Source: Sceloporus undulatus (lineage: Eukaryota; Chordata; Lepidosauria; Squamata; Phrynosomatidae). Taken from it: a DNA stretch of 64,000 nucleotides. The stretch is from positions 120,200,513 through 120,264,512 of the forward strand of contig NC_056523.1 of NCBI RefSeq assembly GCF_019175285.1, read 5' to 3'. The notes beneath the pieces are model-generated. The model did no database searches. It was not told where the DNA came from and saw only the letters and a list, made by a program, of their open reading frames with translations. This document shows, one piece after another, positions 52,275-63,398 of this stretch (position 1 is its first letter; each line of letters begins with the position of its first letter). The position numbers and the translations under genes were made by a program.

Positions 52275-52485
52275 AAAGAACAAACACCCTTTCACACTAC
52301 ACAGTTTCAGTGCTATGATTCTACTATAATCACTATGGTCCCATCCTATGGAATACTGGGATTTACTGCTTGGGGGTAGTATTCAAACTTCTCACATGGA
52401 GAGCTTCTATGGTGCCTCTGACCAAACTATAAATCCCAGGATTCCTTAGGATGAAGCCATGGCAGAGAAAGTAGCATGGGAGCTG
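52275..52485. mobile_element. P1-like palindromic MITE
   Basis: CACACTACACAGTTTCAGTG, ATCCTATGGAATACTGGGAT on the left and ACTATAAATCCCAGGATTCC on the right. Diverged. Confidence 0.6.
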
Positions 52486-53309
52486 AAGATGCCATGAAGA
52501 ATGGCAGAGAGGTATTTCAGTGTTTTTAAACCACATTTAATGATAACTATGGCAAAATGATGGTGTTGTACCCCAAATAAAAATTCTGCCATTCATTTCA
52601 TTCATAAATCAATTTTCTAGCATTTTAGAGAGTGAGATACTGAAAGTACAGTAATTCACACCTAGAACCCTTGGTCACTCTTTCTTTGGATGGTGAAACT
52701 ATAGCGGGTTACAGACGGGCAAAAAGGGGTGTATTCATGACGTCATGAAGGTAGAGCCTTCAGACGGGCCTTACCTGAATGCTGTCATGAACACGCCCCC
52801 CCGCACGCCCCAAGCGGGAAGAAGCGGCATTAAAAAGGTGCTGCTTTTTTCCGCTTCTTTTTGATTTGCGGCGTACCTGCGCAGCTCCGTCTGTAAGCTG
52901 CTGCACCGATACGTCAGAATTGCTACGCCGCAAATATAAGTTGCCCGTTTAAAAGCTCCGTGTCAGCTGCGTCGCATAATGGGTCGGGGTCCGGGACATG
53001 CGTGGTTTGCAGTCAGGCTTTAATTGCAACGTCCGCTGCCATGCAGCTGTGGAAGCTGCGGCACAGCTGCGGCGCATTTTAAGTCTTGTAACCCTAACCC
53101 TAGAGCCACTTGTGCGCATGCGTTGCTAGAATTGCGGGAAGTTGTAAGTTTTGCCGGCGGATGTTTTGGTTGTAGAAAGTGATAAGGGAAAGTTTGGAAT
53201 TTAAAGTGACCCCCTACACACATTCCTGCGCCATTTTCACCTGGGAACGGGCACAGTTCGGCTGCTCCTGGCACAGCTGTGTGGCGGCTCCCCTTTGCCA
53301 CCAGGCAGG

Positions 53310-53627
53310 ATGGCTCAGCCATCCACCAGCACCCCGAAAAAAGGCAGGGGGATGTCTTGGTCTCATACTGAGACGGCTGACCTGATAGCTATATGGTCCC
53401 AGCCAAACATTTTGCAGAAACTGGAGCAGTCCTACCTGAATGCTGACACATATCGAGAAGTGGAAGAAGCCATGAGAGCCAAGGGCCACAACAGAACTTT
53501 GGAGGAGTGTCGCCGAAAATGCAAGTCGCTGAAATCTCAATACAAACAATACAGAGACGCCCTGGCCAGAGGTACTACGAAGGGCGCCCCTCCCGCCCTT
53601 TTACGAGGAGCTGCATGCTTTCATTAA
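53310..53627 (+). pseudogene. Transposon-encoded Myb/SANT-like DNA-binding protein, frameshifted
   Basis: The ATG at 53310 starts MAQPSTSTPKKGRGMSWSHT. Next comes a trihelix/Myb_DNA-bind_4-type domain (residues about 15-85), with its tryptophans in SWSHTETADLIAIWSQ, NADTYREVEEAMRAKG, the NRTLEECRRKCKSLKSQYKQ block and a basic end. After about residue 90 the frame ends early. The next frame continues with PFYEELHAFIKSDGSIRP and an acidic VVEEEETPELE stretch, so one frameshift separates them. Such proteins are the second gene of Harbinger elements, where they bring the transposase to the ends. Confidence 0.75.
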
Positions 53628-53983
53628 AAGTGATGGAAGCATCAGACCCAACAGACTAGCCACCAGTGGGGAGCGTGTCAGGGTCCCGGCGGGCCAGCCA
53701 GCCAGAGCCGAGCCTGTGCTGGTGGTGGAGGAGGAGGAGACCCCGGAGCTTGAATGTGCCCAAGACCTTTTGATGCCCTCTAAACTTGCCCCCAAAGGCA
53801 AAGGGCAACTAGAGAAGGCCTGGTATCAAGGGGCAGGGAGCACTGACAAGGCACTAGGTCCCATGATGTCCCATAAAGACATCATTTCGCCTCCCAGGGC
53901 ATGTGTTCCCTCCCAGCCCTATCTACTCTATTCTACCCTTCCTGTTCTCTCCTCCCACCATGCCTGGCTCACTGGTCCCCAAA

Positions 53984-54121
53984 CCAGCAGTGTCCAAACT
54001 CTGTCCTTCCAGGCGTTTGGACTTCATCTCCCAGAATCCCCAGCCACCTTGCCCTGTGGTCTGGGATTCTGGGACATGAAGTCCAAACGCCTGGAAGGAC
54101 AGAGTTTGGACATTGCTACCT
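53984..54121. mobile_element. P2 palindromic MITE nested in the 52704-54480 element
   Basis: AGTGTCCAAACTCTGTCCTT pairs with AAGGACAGAGTTTGGACATT, and CGTTTGGACTTCATCTCCCA with its inverse near 54075. Confidence 0.88.
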
Positions 54122-54749
54122 CACAGCACTCCTGCCTAGCTTTAGACTGCGCAGTTGCGCCTAAGCTATCCCATTCAAAATGCGCACATAGGCTTTCTGC
54201 CGCTGCTTAGCGCTGCAGCTGCGCATCCACCAGCCAGCAAAGGAAAAAAAAAGCCGCGGTTTGGGCCGCCCGTGCAGAAGCTGCCTCTTTTTTTGCGGCG
54301 TCCTCCGAGGCGGCGGTATGGAAGCTACGGGTCCGAAACGGACCCAGGTGAGGCGTCTTCACTGCCCCCCATGTGGAAGCCCCAACACCTGAAGCACGCC
54401 CCTGGGGCGGGCCGTCTGGAGGCTCCGTATTCAGCTGAATACACCTCCAAGACGTCCTCCCCTGCCCGTCTGTAACCCGCCTATATTTCTAAACACTCAG
54501 CTGAAGTTTTAAGTCAGTGCAATGCTGGACATTTCATGACTGAAGAAAATTTCAGTGTTTGAGGGGGTAGAATTCATATTTATGGGTTCAATGCTCTCAT
54601 TTTTCCCACTCCTGTAGCTACACCTCTGATGATAATTAAGATCTGGAGTGGGAATTGTGAGGTTTTCCAGATATTGATGGATGGCAGCTCCCAGCATAAC
54701 ATGAACTGCAAATCCCAGCATTCCACCACAACAACTGGAGGACTACATA

Positions 54750-55265
54750 CCCTGTTTCCCCAAAAATAAGGCATACCCATAAAATAAGCAGTACACTGGT
54801 ACCCCGGGATATGAATGCGCCGCCTTACGAAATTTCCGGGTTACGAAAAAAATCCATTCAAAAAAACTGTTCCGGGTTACGAAGGTTATTTCGGGTTACG
54901 AAAAAATTTTTGGTGCTTTTCGGCGCTATTTCACACGAAATCGCGGCTTTTCCCCATTAGCGCCTATGGCTTTTTCGCCTTACGAAGTATCCCGGGTTAT
55001 GAAAGCGGCGGCGGAACGAATTAATTTCGTAACCCGGGGTACCCCTGTATTTCTAAGCATTTGAGCAATATAAGTCATACCCCAAAAATAAGACATAGTG
55101 ATAGGCGTGGCTATGCAGTGTACTGGCATGGAGCAGTAAAGAAGACAGGCAGCCCTTCTCATCTGCCCCATCGTAAAAATAAGACATCCTCTGAAAATAA
55201 GCCATAGTGTGTTTTCTTGAGGAAAAAGAAATATAAGACAGTGTCTTACTTTTGGGGAAACACAG
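54750..55265. mobile_element. Tc1/mariner-type element (TGTTTCCCCAAAAATAAG ends)
   Basis: The left end is CCCTGTTTCCCCAAAAATAA and the right end, reverse complemented, is CTGTGTTTCCCCAAAAGTAA, with TA on both sides. The inside repeats AAAATAAG(A/G)CATA words. A 'GATACGAA' MITE (54794-55047) is inserted near its left end. Confidence 0.75.
54794..55047. mobile_element. 'GATACGAA' MITE, copy 5, nested in a mariner-type element
   Basis: CACTGGTACCCCGGGATATG at the left, CGTAACCCGGGGTACCCCTG at the right, TA on both sides. Confidence 0.82.
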
Positions 55266-55829
55266 TAGTTCCTAGCTCTGCCTTAGTAGGTTAGAAGGAG
55301 CCATAATCTTGCTGGTCTTCTCACTGATTGTATATTGGTGATTGTTGTAAACTATGAGCTGTATTAGTGTACTAGGTAATACAGGAATCTCTCAGTTAAT
55401 GATGAGTAGATGCATTCCTGGGGCATTACTTCTTTAACAGAAAGCTTTGAACTAGAGGTAAATACAACATGGTGTTATCAAGTCTGGAATTTTATAAAAA
55501 TACCCCCACAAATCCCTATCCTAAAATGCATCTGCGGAGGTAATCAGGTGGCCCCTCTTCCCTGGCATCACTTGATCATAGAGGCCTCCAAGCAAGTCCT
55601 GCATCTATAGTGTGAAGGTATGTCTCCTTATGACCCTAATGGAAAGGCATTATGGGAGCTGCCCTTTGGCTGCCATGATCTGAAAGCGGAGAGACCACAT
55701 AGGCAGCAAGCCTTAGCTAGGAGTTGCAAACAGGAAGATTCCTTCACACCTATGAGACAGATTTATGACTGGGAGATGTTTCACAGATGCAAGCCATTCC
55801 GGTATCAATCGTTTTCCCATGGCAGAAGA

Positions 55830-56400
55830 TGCCTGTGGATAGGGTTGCCATTAGTCAGGACCTCCAAACTGGGACAAATGTAGGACAAAATTTTCAAATG
55901 TAGGACCTTTTTTGGGGGGGGGTTCCTACATTTGAAAAAAAGCCTCGCTGAAGGAGGATTCCTTCTCCGCTTGGGCTCCGTTCACAGCCTGGAAAGAGGG
56001 AGGAGAGTGCCCGCAATCACGGTGAGTGAGGCCTGTTCCCTGCTTGGCCTCCTCCGCCAAGGAGGAGCACCCTTTTCCCATTTCCCTTCATCGTGTTGCT
56101 GCATCTACCTTGATTCTGAGGGAAACCATCTCAGGCAAGTATTTCCATTAGAAGGCCTTGTGTTCTCTTTCCACTTTTCCTCCTTTTCTTCTATTAGCCT
56201 TGAGTGACTGCATGAGTGAATGTATGTGTGTGAGTGTGTGTCTCCCTGTGCATCAATAAACTAGATTAAAATTCAAAGACTTTGCCTTTGCTGGAAGTCT
56301 TGGTCCCTTGGTAAACACTGCTGGGATTCGGTCCGAAAAGGGTACTTGTAAGGCGCCCTATATTGGTGTGTTGAGCTAATTAATATTCCCCAAAATTTGA
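55830..56400 (+). other. Repeat-like stretch, weak LTR-like character
   Basis: It begins with a GGGTTGCCATTAGTCAGGAC / ACAAATGTAGGACAAAATT repeat. It ends with an AATAAA at about 56252, followed by AAGACTTTGCCTTTGCTGGA and CTTGGTCCCTTGGT, a composition seen at the 3' side of some LTRs. No paired end or coding region is seen, so the class is undecided. 56400-57115 looks like plain AT-rich DNA with a (TG)n run near 56940. Confidence 0.2.
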
Positions 56401-57114
56401 GCAGATATCCTTACAATGGAAAGAATAGAAATAGGTTCCTACACCACAAGAACATATTGCAGTTCAACGTGTTCCAGCAAATTTTTCATTCAAAACTAAC
56501 AATAGGCACATGTGAAACAAAACAAACAGGTCAGTTAAGCCTTGCATAATTCAACAAAAACATTTTGATTCTTTTAAATACCTCTTGAAGGTTTCATCCA
56601 AAATACATCTAAGGACAAAGCCCTTGCTTGTTTCAAAAGCCTATACTTTTGTAATGATTTCCATTTTGTAAGGCTATACTTAAAGAACTATGTTGTTGTT
56701 TTAACATGCTGAAAATAGCTGGCAAAATACAAAGTCTGTATTTCTCCAGACCTCCTTCATCATCCTCCCTGTGCCAATGCTTCTAAAAAACATCCAGCTA
56801 GTGTCTCACTACTATCCTTTTTCCTTTAATAAAATAATCCCAATTTTGTACCATAACTATATAAGCTACAGACAAAAGAAATATGTATAAATGTATCTGT
56901 TCTATGTCTGTTTTCTTTTAATTTTTTTCTTCATTCTATATGTGTGTGTGTGTGTGTGTATGTGTGTGTTTAATAAAAAGAAAAAAGAAAAAAAATCCAG
57001 CTAGACAGAGGACAATGATGAAACACAAGGCTAGGCAGGCATGAAAATTCTCTCTAAAAAGGAGTTTCACTGTCAGAGGCTTTGTTAACTGAGGTATGCC
57101 TGTACTTGGCAAGA

Positions 57115-57560
57115 ATCATTGAATCACAGAGTTGTAAGGGGTTCAGGGGTCATCTAGTCCAAACCTCTGCCATGCAGGAATATACAATTACAGCACTTCT
57201 AAAAGATGACTGTGCAACATTTGCTTGAAGACCTCCAAAGACAGAAAGTCCACCACCCTCCAAGGAAATTTCCTGTTGAAACAAGTCTTACAATTAAAAA
57301 GTTATTTCTAATGTTTAGGTGGAAAGTCTTTTCTTGTAATTTGAATTTGTTATTTTGCTTTCTGGTCTATGGAGCAGTAGAAAACAAGCTGGCACCATCT
57401 TTTGCATGACATCCCATGAGATATTTAAAGAAAGCTATCATGTCACCTCTCAATCTTCTCTTCTATAAGCTAAATGTACCCTGCTCCCTAGATTGTTTCT
57501 CATAAGGCTTGGTTTCCATACTTTTGATCATCTTGGTGGCTTCTCTCTGGATGAGTTCCA
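57115..57560 (-). mobile_element. CR1 LINE 3' region, older copy
   Basis: AATCATTGAATCACAGAGTT, ATGTCACCTCTCAATCTTCT and CATAAGGCTTGGTTTCCATA correspond to the same places of the CR1 at 9696-10641, with more divergence. Confidence 0.82.
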
Positions 57561-57979
57561 GCTTGTCAGTTTACAGTACTATCTTCTGTTCAAGATCCTG
57601 ACTACATCTGAGATTGCCCTTTGGCCTTTGCTGTGAAATTAGATATCTTAGTTTCAGTGATTTAGACCCCCTCTGAAATGGTGCTTTTTCTTTCTATATT
57701 AAAAATCGACACCACCCCAGAATTTGCTTCACCCACACTACAGATGAGAAATCTTTTATAGTGGTTGTATCTTAGTCATACCTGCTGTCAATAGAAGAGC
57801 TGTTCTAATGGGCAATGCACATTTCTGTTGTTTCATAATGGTTTTATGATAGGCATTTCTGTTGCTTTAGGGGAGGGAAATGTAAATCTGTCTCATTCTG
57901 TCGCAGTGAAAAACCAGCAATCACCCTTAAATGGTGTGACTACATTGCAGCACTTCTTGCTCGTGACTCATCTTCCCAG

Positions 57980-57989
57980 CAAGAGAGAA

Positions 57990-58021
<32 letters not shown>

Positions 58022-58022
58022 G
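57980..58022. repeat. GA/GACA-rich microsatellite
   Basis: An AGAGAGAAAGAGAGAGAGAC tract followed by AGAGAC units. Confidence 0.85.
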
Positions 58023-58728
58023 TAGTCATCTACATAATCAACATTCATGTGGAGAGATTATGAGGAATACATCACCTGCTAGGTTAAATTTTTCAAAACA
58101 AGACTTGAAGGTTCTATTTCTAGGGTATGCCACTAATAGCTGTTTCCTCCAGAGGCTAATTTTTATTTTTAGTTATTTTATGTTATTCTTAGTGCTTTCT
58201 ATTCACTGTAATATACTGCTGAATATTTATCATGAACTAAAGTTCAGTTAATTCTGGAATCTCAGAAATGTTTTCCAGACATCATATATTTTTATGTTTT
58301 CTATTTTGGGACAGCAGGGCTTCAGGGGATAGATTTCAACAAGTTGATCAGTAGACAATAGAGAAATTGATTTTCCATTATTAGAAGCAATGTATTTTTG
58401 ACTGCTGGATAATGGAGTAATTTTTTTCATGAACAAAACTAATTTTATTTATGACAGAGATAGAGCCTTTCAGAAAATGTTGGATTGCAGCTCTCTGAAT
58501 TCCTCACCATTTACTATGTTAGGAAGGGCTGATGGGCTGCAGTCCAACAGTATCTGAAGGGCCACATGACTCCTACCTGATCTTTATCATCAGAGTACAT
58601 GTGTATGCAATCTGTATGCCTCTGCCATAGCTCTCAGTCTATGATGCTTACACTCCTGAAATATGGCAGAGATACCAAGGAAACCCCGGAGGGGTGCATC
58701 TTGGAGGTTGTTTTAATGGGTTAATTGT

Positions 58729-58923
58729 TATGTGCCTTTAAGTAGTTTCTGACTTATGGTGACCCTCTCACAGGGTTTTCTTGGCAAGATTTGCTCAGCA
58801 GTGGTTTGCCATTGCCGTCCCCTGACCCTGAGACTGTGTGATTTGCCAAAGGTCACCCAAACTGATAATGGCTGAGCTGGGAATCAAGAATTGTAGTCCA
58901 ACACTCAAACCACTACAACATGT
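58729..58923 (-). mobile_element. tRNA-derived Sauria-type SINE
   Basis: Reverse: GTTTCTGACTTATGGTGACC, TTCTTGGCAAGATTTGCTCA, ACACTCAAACCACTACAACA. Confidence 0.85.
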
Positions 58924-59446
58924 GGGTTCATTAGTTTCAGTTAATTAAAATGTTTGTAGCTTGCAGTACCTTCTTCAGTTGCTAGATGGCAGGCATCTCT
59001 TATTTTCTCTAGAGACAAAACTATATAGTCAGGCCTGGGAATCTTCCTTTTTCTAGAGTGGAGGGGTGCTGGTTCCCTCTGTACCTGCTTCCCCTGACCA
59101 CCTACAGTTGAGAAGGAGGGAGGGAGGATGTGATGCCCTGCTGCCTGGGATGGGGGTGGGAAGAGTAAGCACAGAGAGAGTGAGCATCTGAATGAGTACT
59201 GGGTGGAAGCTAAGAGAGACCAATGAGGGTGGAAAAGAGGGGTGGCAAAGCATGTAAATAATACAGAAGGAAATAGAAAGGGCACTGGGGTGGGAGTTGG
59301 AGGCTGGCATTTATAAAGGTTTGTGAAGCTGAGTGCTTCTTCTGGGTTCTGAATAAAACAGGTTGGACATTCCTAGTACAACAAACTCATTGAATTGAAA
59401 AAGGAGTAGTATTTCACTGCTTTGTAGAGCCATTGATATGAAGATC

Positions 59447-59672
59447 TAGGAGCCAGAGTGGTTTAATAGTTGGACTGTGTCTTTGGAGACCAGGGTTTGA
59501 ATTCCCCTCTCAGCCATGGAAATCCACTGGGTGATCTTATAGTATTGGATTCATGCAGCCTCAGAAGAAGGCAAAAGCAAATCTCCTCTGAACAAATTCT
59601 GCCAAAAAACCTTGTGTTAGAGTCATAGTGAGTCAGAAATAACTTGAAGGTATGCAACAACGACGACAACAT
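59447..59672 (+). mobile_element. tRNA-derived Sauria-type SINE
   Basis: Forward: GAGCCAGAGTGGTTTAATAG, GGTTTGAATTCCCCTCTCAG, AACTTGAAGGTATGCAACAA. Confidence 0.85.
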
Positions 59673-59679
59673 GGATGTC

Positions 59680-61860
59680 TAAACTTTTTTTTTTAAATGT
59701 TTTGTTATGTTTACATTCTATTTTTCTTTCCAAGGAGCCAAAGCAACTCACATAGTCCCATCACTTCCATTTTAATCCTGACAACAGCCCTGTGAGATAG
59801 AAAGTGAAGGTAGCCATCTTGTGCAAAATAAATCTTCCAAAAGAGAAAGCTAAACACCCTTTTAGCATAATATCTTTATTTAACCAATGCTAAGGTCACA
59901 AAACACTGTGCACAAAATACATGTTCTCCACAGTTCTTTATCAGGCTAGGCATTTTCTTTAAAGGGATACAGGATGGTGGCGGTTAAAATGGCTGCTTCT
60001 CAAGCCATGGAGTCTGCATCCAATTACTGTCTTGGGTGTGAATGGGAGAGGGTTGCTGGTATTCATATCAGGCATATCACTAAGCAGAGCCTGCCCATTT
60101 TTTTTTTTGCTCCCTAAAGCAAAGGACAGGATTGTGCCCTCTCCTTTTCATGTACAAATGGTGACTGGGCTGGCAGTTAAATCAATAGTGGCAAAGGAAT
60201 ATTATCTTCTTGGGGGCACCTCACTAGTTTAGAGGGTGCAGAACAAGTTGTGAGAGATACACAGTTCTGTCCACAAAGAGAAGGGAATGTTCATGAATCT
60301 CAAGAAACAGTTGTGGTGCTGTCACGATTGTCCCTGAAATTGAAGGCATTTCATATGCTCAATGTTGCTTCATCACTGTGTCCTAATGATGAATATCTTC
60401 CCACATAGTTCTATGCACACCGTGGTGTGTTTGTAAGCAGAGACGATGTGATTATTGTCAGCAGTCCTTATATGGTACCTCAGCAACCTGCATGGTGCTG
60501 CTGAACAGATTAATTGTGGTTGCCTCCTGTAGCATTCCGGTATGGCTACCTTGTTTGCATGGTTACATTCACAGCAAATAACACTCAGGAGTGTTATATA
60601 GGAGAGTACCTGGCTCACAGCTAATGATTCTAAAGCAGGGGTGGGGAAGTTGTGATCCTCTTGATGTTATTGTACTCCAGTTTCTATCACTCCCTTACAG
60701 TATGGCTAATGGTGAGGGATGGTAGGAGCAGTAGTATATCAACTGCTGGAGGACTACAGGTTCCCTACCTCCATTCTAATATGTGAAATCTCCTGCCCCA
60801 AGACTTCTCTAAACTGGCAAAGCTAAACTGCAAATGCCAAGTTAACAGATCAATTTGGACTTCCCAAGGGCTTGTCTGCACAGCCATTTCAAACTATGGA
60901 AGCTGTGCCATTTTGACAGCCCACAATGATTTCTAGCTATGCTGCTGTGGCTAAAGTTTCTCATATGGATGTTGATACCATGCGAACCCTCAGCACAGAC
61001 TGGCTTTTGCTGTCTGAAAGTAACAGGACATGTTTGAGTAGATGTGATCGTTCAATGGGCCAAGCAAAATTGGAGTTGGCACTGGCTGAAGCTGTCACAC
61101 AGTTAGAATAAAGTTCTTGGTCTCTGGACTTTGGTCCTAAACTTGATTGCTGGCTGGACATAATTTTCATAATGAAAAGCAGGACTCAGGGCTTTTTAAA
61201 AAGAATGAAAGAAATAAGAAGCCCCTTTCACAAATTTCTTATGGAAAGGGTAATGCTTTTTAGGTAAATTTTGAAAGGATGCACTCAGCATCACAGTCCC
61301 CATAACCTCACCAATAAGAGGAGGTTAAATGCAAAACAGCTGTGTTAATTTACACCTGCAAACTAGTTCTAGCAATTTTCATTTCAATCAAGATCAAGCT
61401 TTTGTAAGTCTAATGGCTCATTCATTGCTCACTCAAGACCAAGCTACTCCAAGATTCTTCACAATGCAATATGTATAGCTCAGTACAATATATTATGGCT
61501 GCAAAATTCACACACGCACATCAAAAAGTCCCAGTGCTTGAACCTTGAAAGTCCTGGATTCACTACACCACTGGTTAAGAGACAAAGTGTTTACATATCT
61601 GGTCCTTCCCCACATGATACAAAGCTCATTGCGGTGTCCTCATCATACATATGTTTCTGTGAATCTCCAAAATGAGGAAGTACTCACCAAGAACACCATG
61701 TGCTTTCATCCAAGATTCATATGTCCAAATAAAGGTGTGGATGATGGGAGCAGTAGGCAAGTACATATGAGGAATAGGATCATGACATTTTCCTTCACAT
61801 TTTACTCCTCTGCATGTGAATAGTTGAGGAAGCACTAGGTGCTTCCTTGTTTATTCCTGA
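59680..61860. other. Intergenic DNA, no gene recognised
   Basis: AT-rich sequence with scattered short repeat scraps: a SINE-like CAACAGCCCTGTGAGATAGA near 59785 and a diverged palindromic MITE at about 60637-60772. No host exon or RNA gene could be supported on either strand. Confidence 0.5.
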
Positions 61861-62213
61861 ATACAAAAGATCCTGACTCCCTTCACGTAATGCCAGCCAT
61901 GTGGCTGACTTTATGGCCTATGATGAAAAAGCCCAACAGTTGTTCTTGGATTTGAACTGAAAGCTGTTTTGAATATTCACTTACCTCCTTGTGCACCTCT
62001 AAGGAGTCTTAAAGCTATTCCACATTTCATGATAAAACAATAAAAACAATTATGCAGAACACATCTTTTTTTTTTTTAATCTTCTGACTGGATTTAAAAC
62101 CCTGTCTTATACATAGGACTTTATCATACATAGGTCCTATGTGCTTCCCTCTCAAAAATGGTTAAAGTGGTGGCATCCCAGAAAAGCAATCCCATTTGCT
62201 ATTGGTTATCACA

Positions 62214-62993
62214 TACAGAGCACAACTAGGGGTTAAAAGCACATTAAAATGGGCCCAATGCGAATTTGGCTAACAAAAGGAGACAAACAAATCTTTGCAA
62301 GCTCATAAATAGGTTTTCTGAGCATGCTCAAAACTGTCATTTCCACAAGTGTGCATACACACACACATGCTCCAGGGAGAAGAGGGGAGGGAATAAGGGA
62401 TGGGGGGAATCCTCTTTGCCACAGAAGCCCCAAAAGTTGTTTCAGAGAAAGGCAAAATGAGACTCCCCTTTGCAAACTCCTAAAACCACACACAAAGACA
62501 CACACATACACAAGAGAGAGAGAAAGGAGGGGACTGGGTCCATAAGCCTGCCTGACTCTATGCCCTCCTTTTCCTCCATTTCTCCCTCCTGTCCAGGAGG
62601 ACTTTCAAAGTGTCCTCTCTTTGCCTTCTCCTAGCAGCTGTGCCCTTAATTAAAGTAGGAAAAGCAGCCAGGGAGCCTAAATAGAGGTGTGTGTGTATCC
62701 CTTTAAAGGACCAGAACATTCTCCCTCCCTCCCAGCAAGGCACAAAGTCATCTGAGGCTTCTTTCCACATGGCTGGCATTACGTGAAGGGAGTCAATTCG
62801 CAAGCAAAATGGAAACGTAGTAAATCCGTTAGTTTTGCGAATGTATTTATTTCCAGATTGACCTCACATTCACCCTAGATTCTCTTCTGATTGCCTGCAG
62901 CGTCATGTGGGAAGCAGCTGCAAATTTGTCCCTAAACCCTGGATAACCCTGCATTGGCCCCACTTTAAACTTCCAGTTTTGCCCCATGTGATA
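62214..62993. mobile_element. Inverted-repeat DNA element (family F), diverged copy 3
   Basis: The left end GGTTATCACATACAGAGC and the right end, reverse complemented, ATTATCACATGGGGCAAAAC are followed by matching GGGCCCAATGC / GGGGCCAATGC. The tips agree with the 43464-44289 element. Boundaries are approximate. Confidence 0.45.
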
Positions 62994-63293
62994 ATGTTCA
63001 TAGATGGATAGAGTGACTGCATGCAACAGAAGCAAATTTATAGTGGTATCCTGGCTTTGCCTATTCAGAGCTTGAATGGTTTGCATCTACACCATTCTCT
63101 AAGGGGTGTGTATACAAGATTACAGCATTTACATCTATCTTTACATTTGTATCAAGGAGGACATACTAGGAGGTGTTTGCTGATTTTTTTTTATACACAG
63201 TTGTCAATGGTATGAGAGTCCTATATCCTGTTTGCATATGACTGCTGAAGGCTGAACAGATTTGCATAATTCTGGGTATATCCAGACTGCATG

Positions 63294-63398
63294 AGAGCCA
63301 GTGTGGCACAGTGGTTTGAGCACTGGACTATGACTCTGGAAACCAGGCTTTGATTTACTGCTTGGTCATGAAATCCACTAGTGATCTTGGGCAAGTTA
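63294..63398 (+). mobile_element. tRNA-derived Sauria-type SINE, 5' half, cut by a mariner-type element
   Basis: GAGAGCCAGTGTGGCACAGT, GAGCACTGGACTATGACTCT and GTGATCTTGGGCAAGTTA. The SINE stops exactly where the GTATATACTC element begins at 63399. Confidence 0.85.

Larger units (their letters stand above)
52704..54480 (+). mobile_element. TIR DNA transposon carrying a Myb/SANT-like gene (PIF/Harbinger-like)
   Basis: Ends GCGGGTTACAGACGGGCAAA and the reverse of CCTGCCCGTCTGTAACCCGC are inverted, with CTATA beside both. The tips resemble the TTA-flanked 28204 element (GTTACAGAC). It holds a Myb/SANT-like reading frame (53310-53627) and, downstream, a P2 MITE (53984-54121). Unlike its surroundings it is CpG-rich. 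No DDE transposase is seen, so it looks non-autonomous. The superfamily call is inferred from ends and protein. Confidence 0.72.

Noticed and set aside
53090-53105. Interstitial telomere repeat
   Set aside because: Only about two CCCTAA-like units (and single ones in the 19.6-kb hairpin); far too short.
60926-61111. 61-codon frame in the intergenic region
   Set aside because: No recognisable domain, no splice context; treated as chance.
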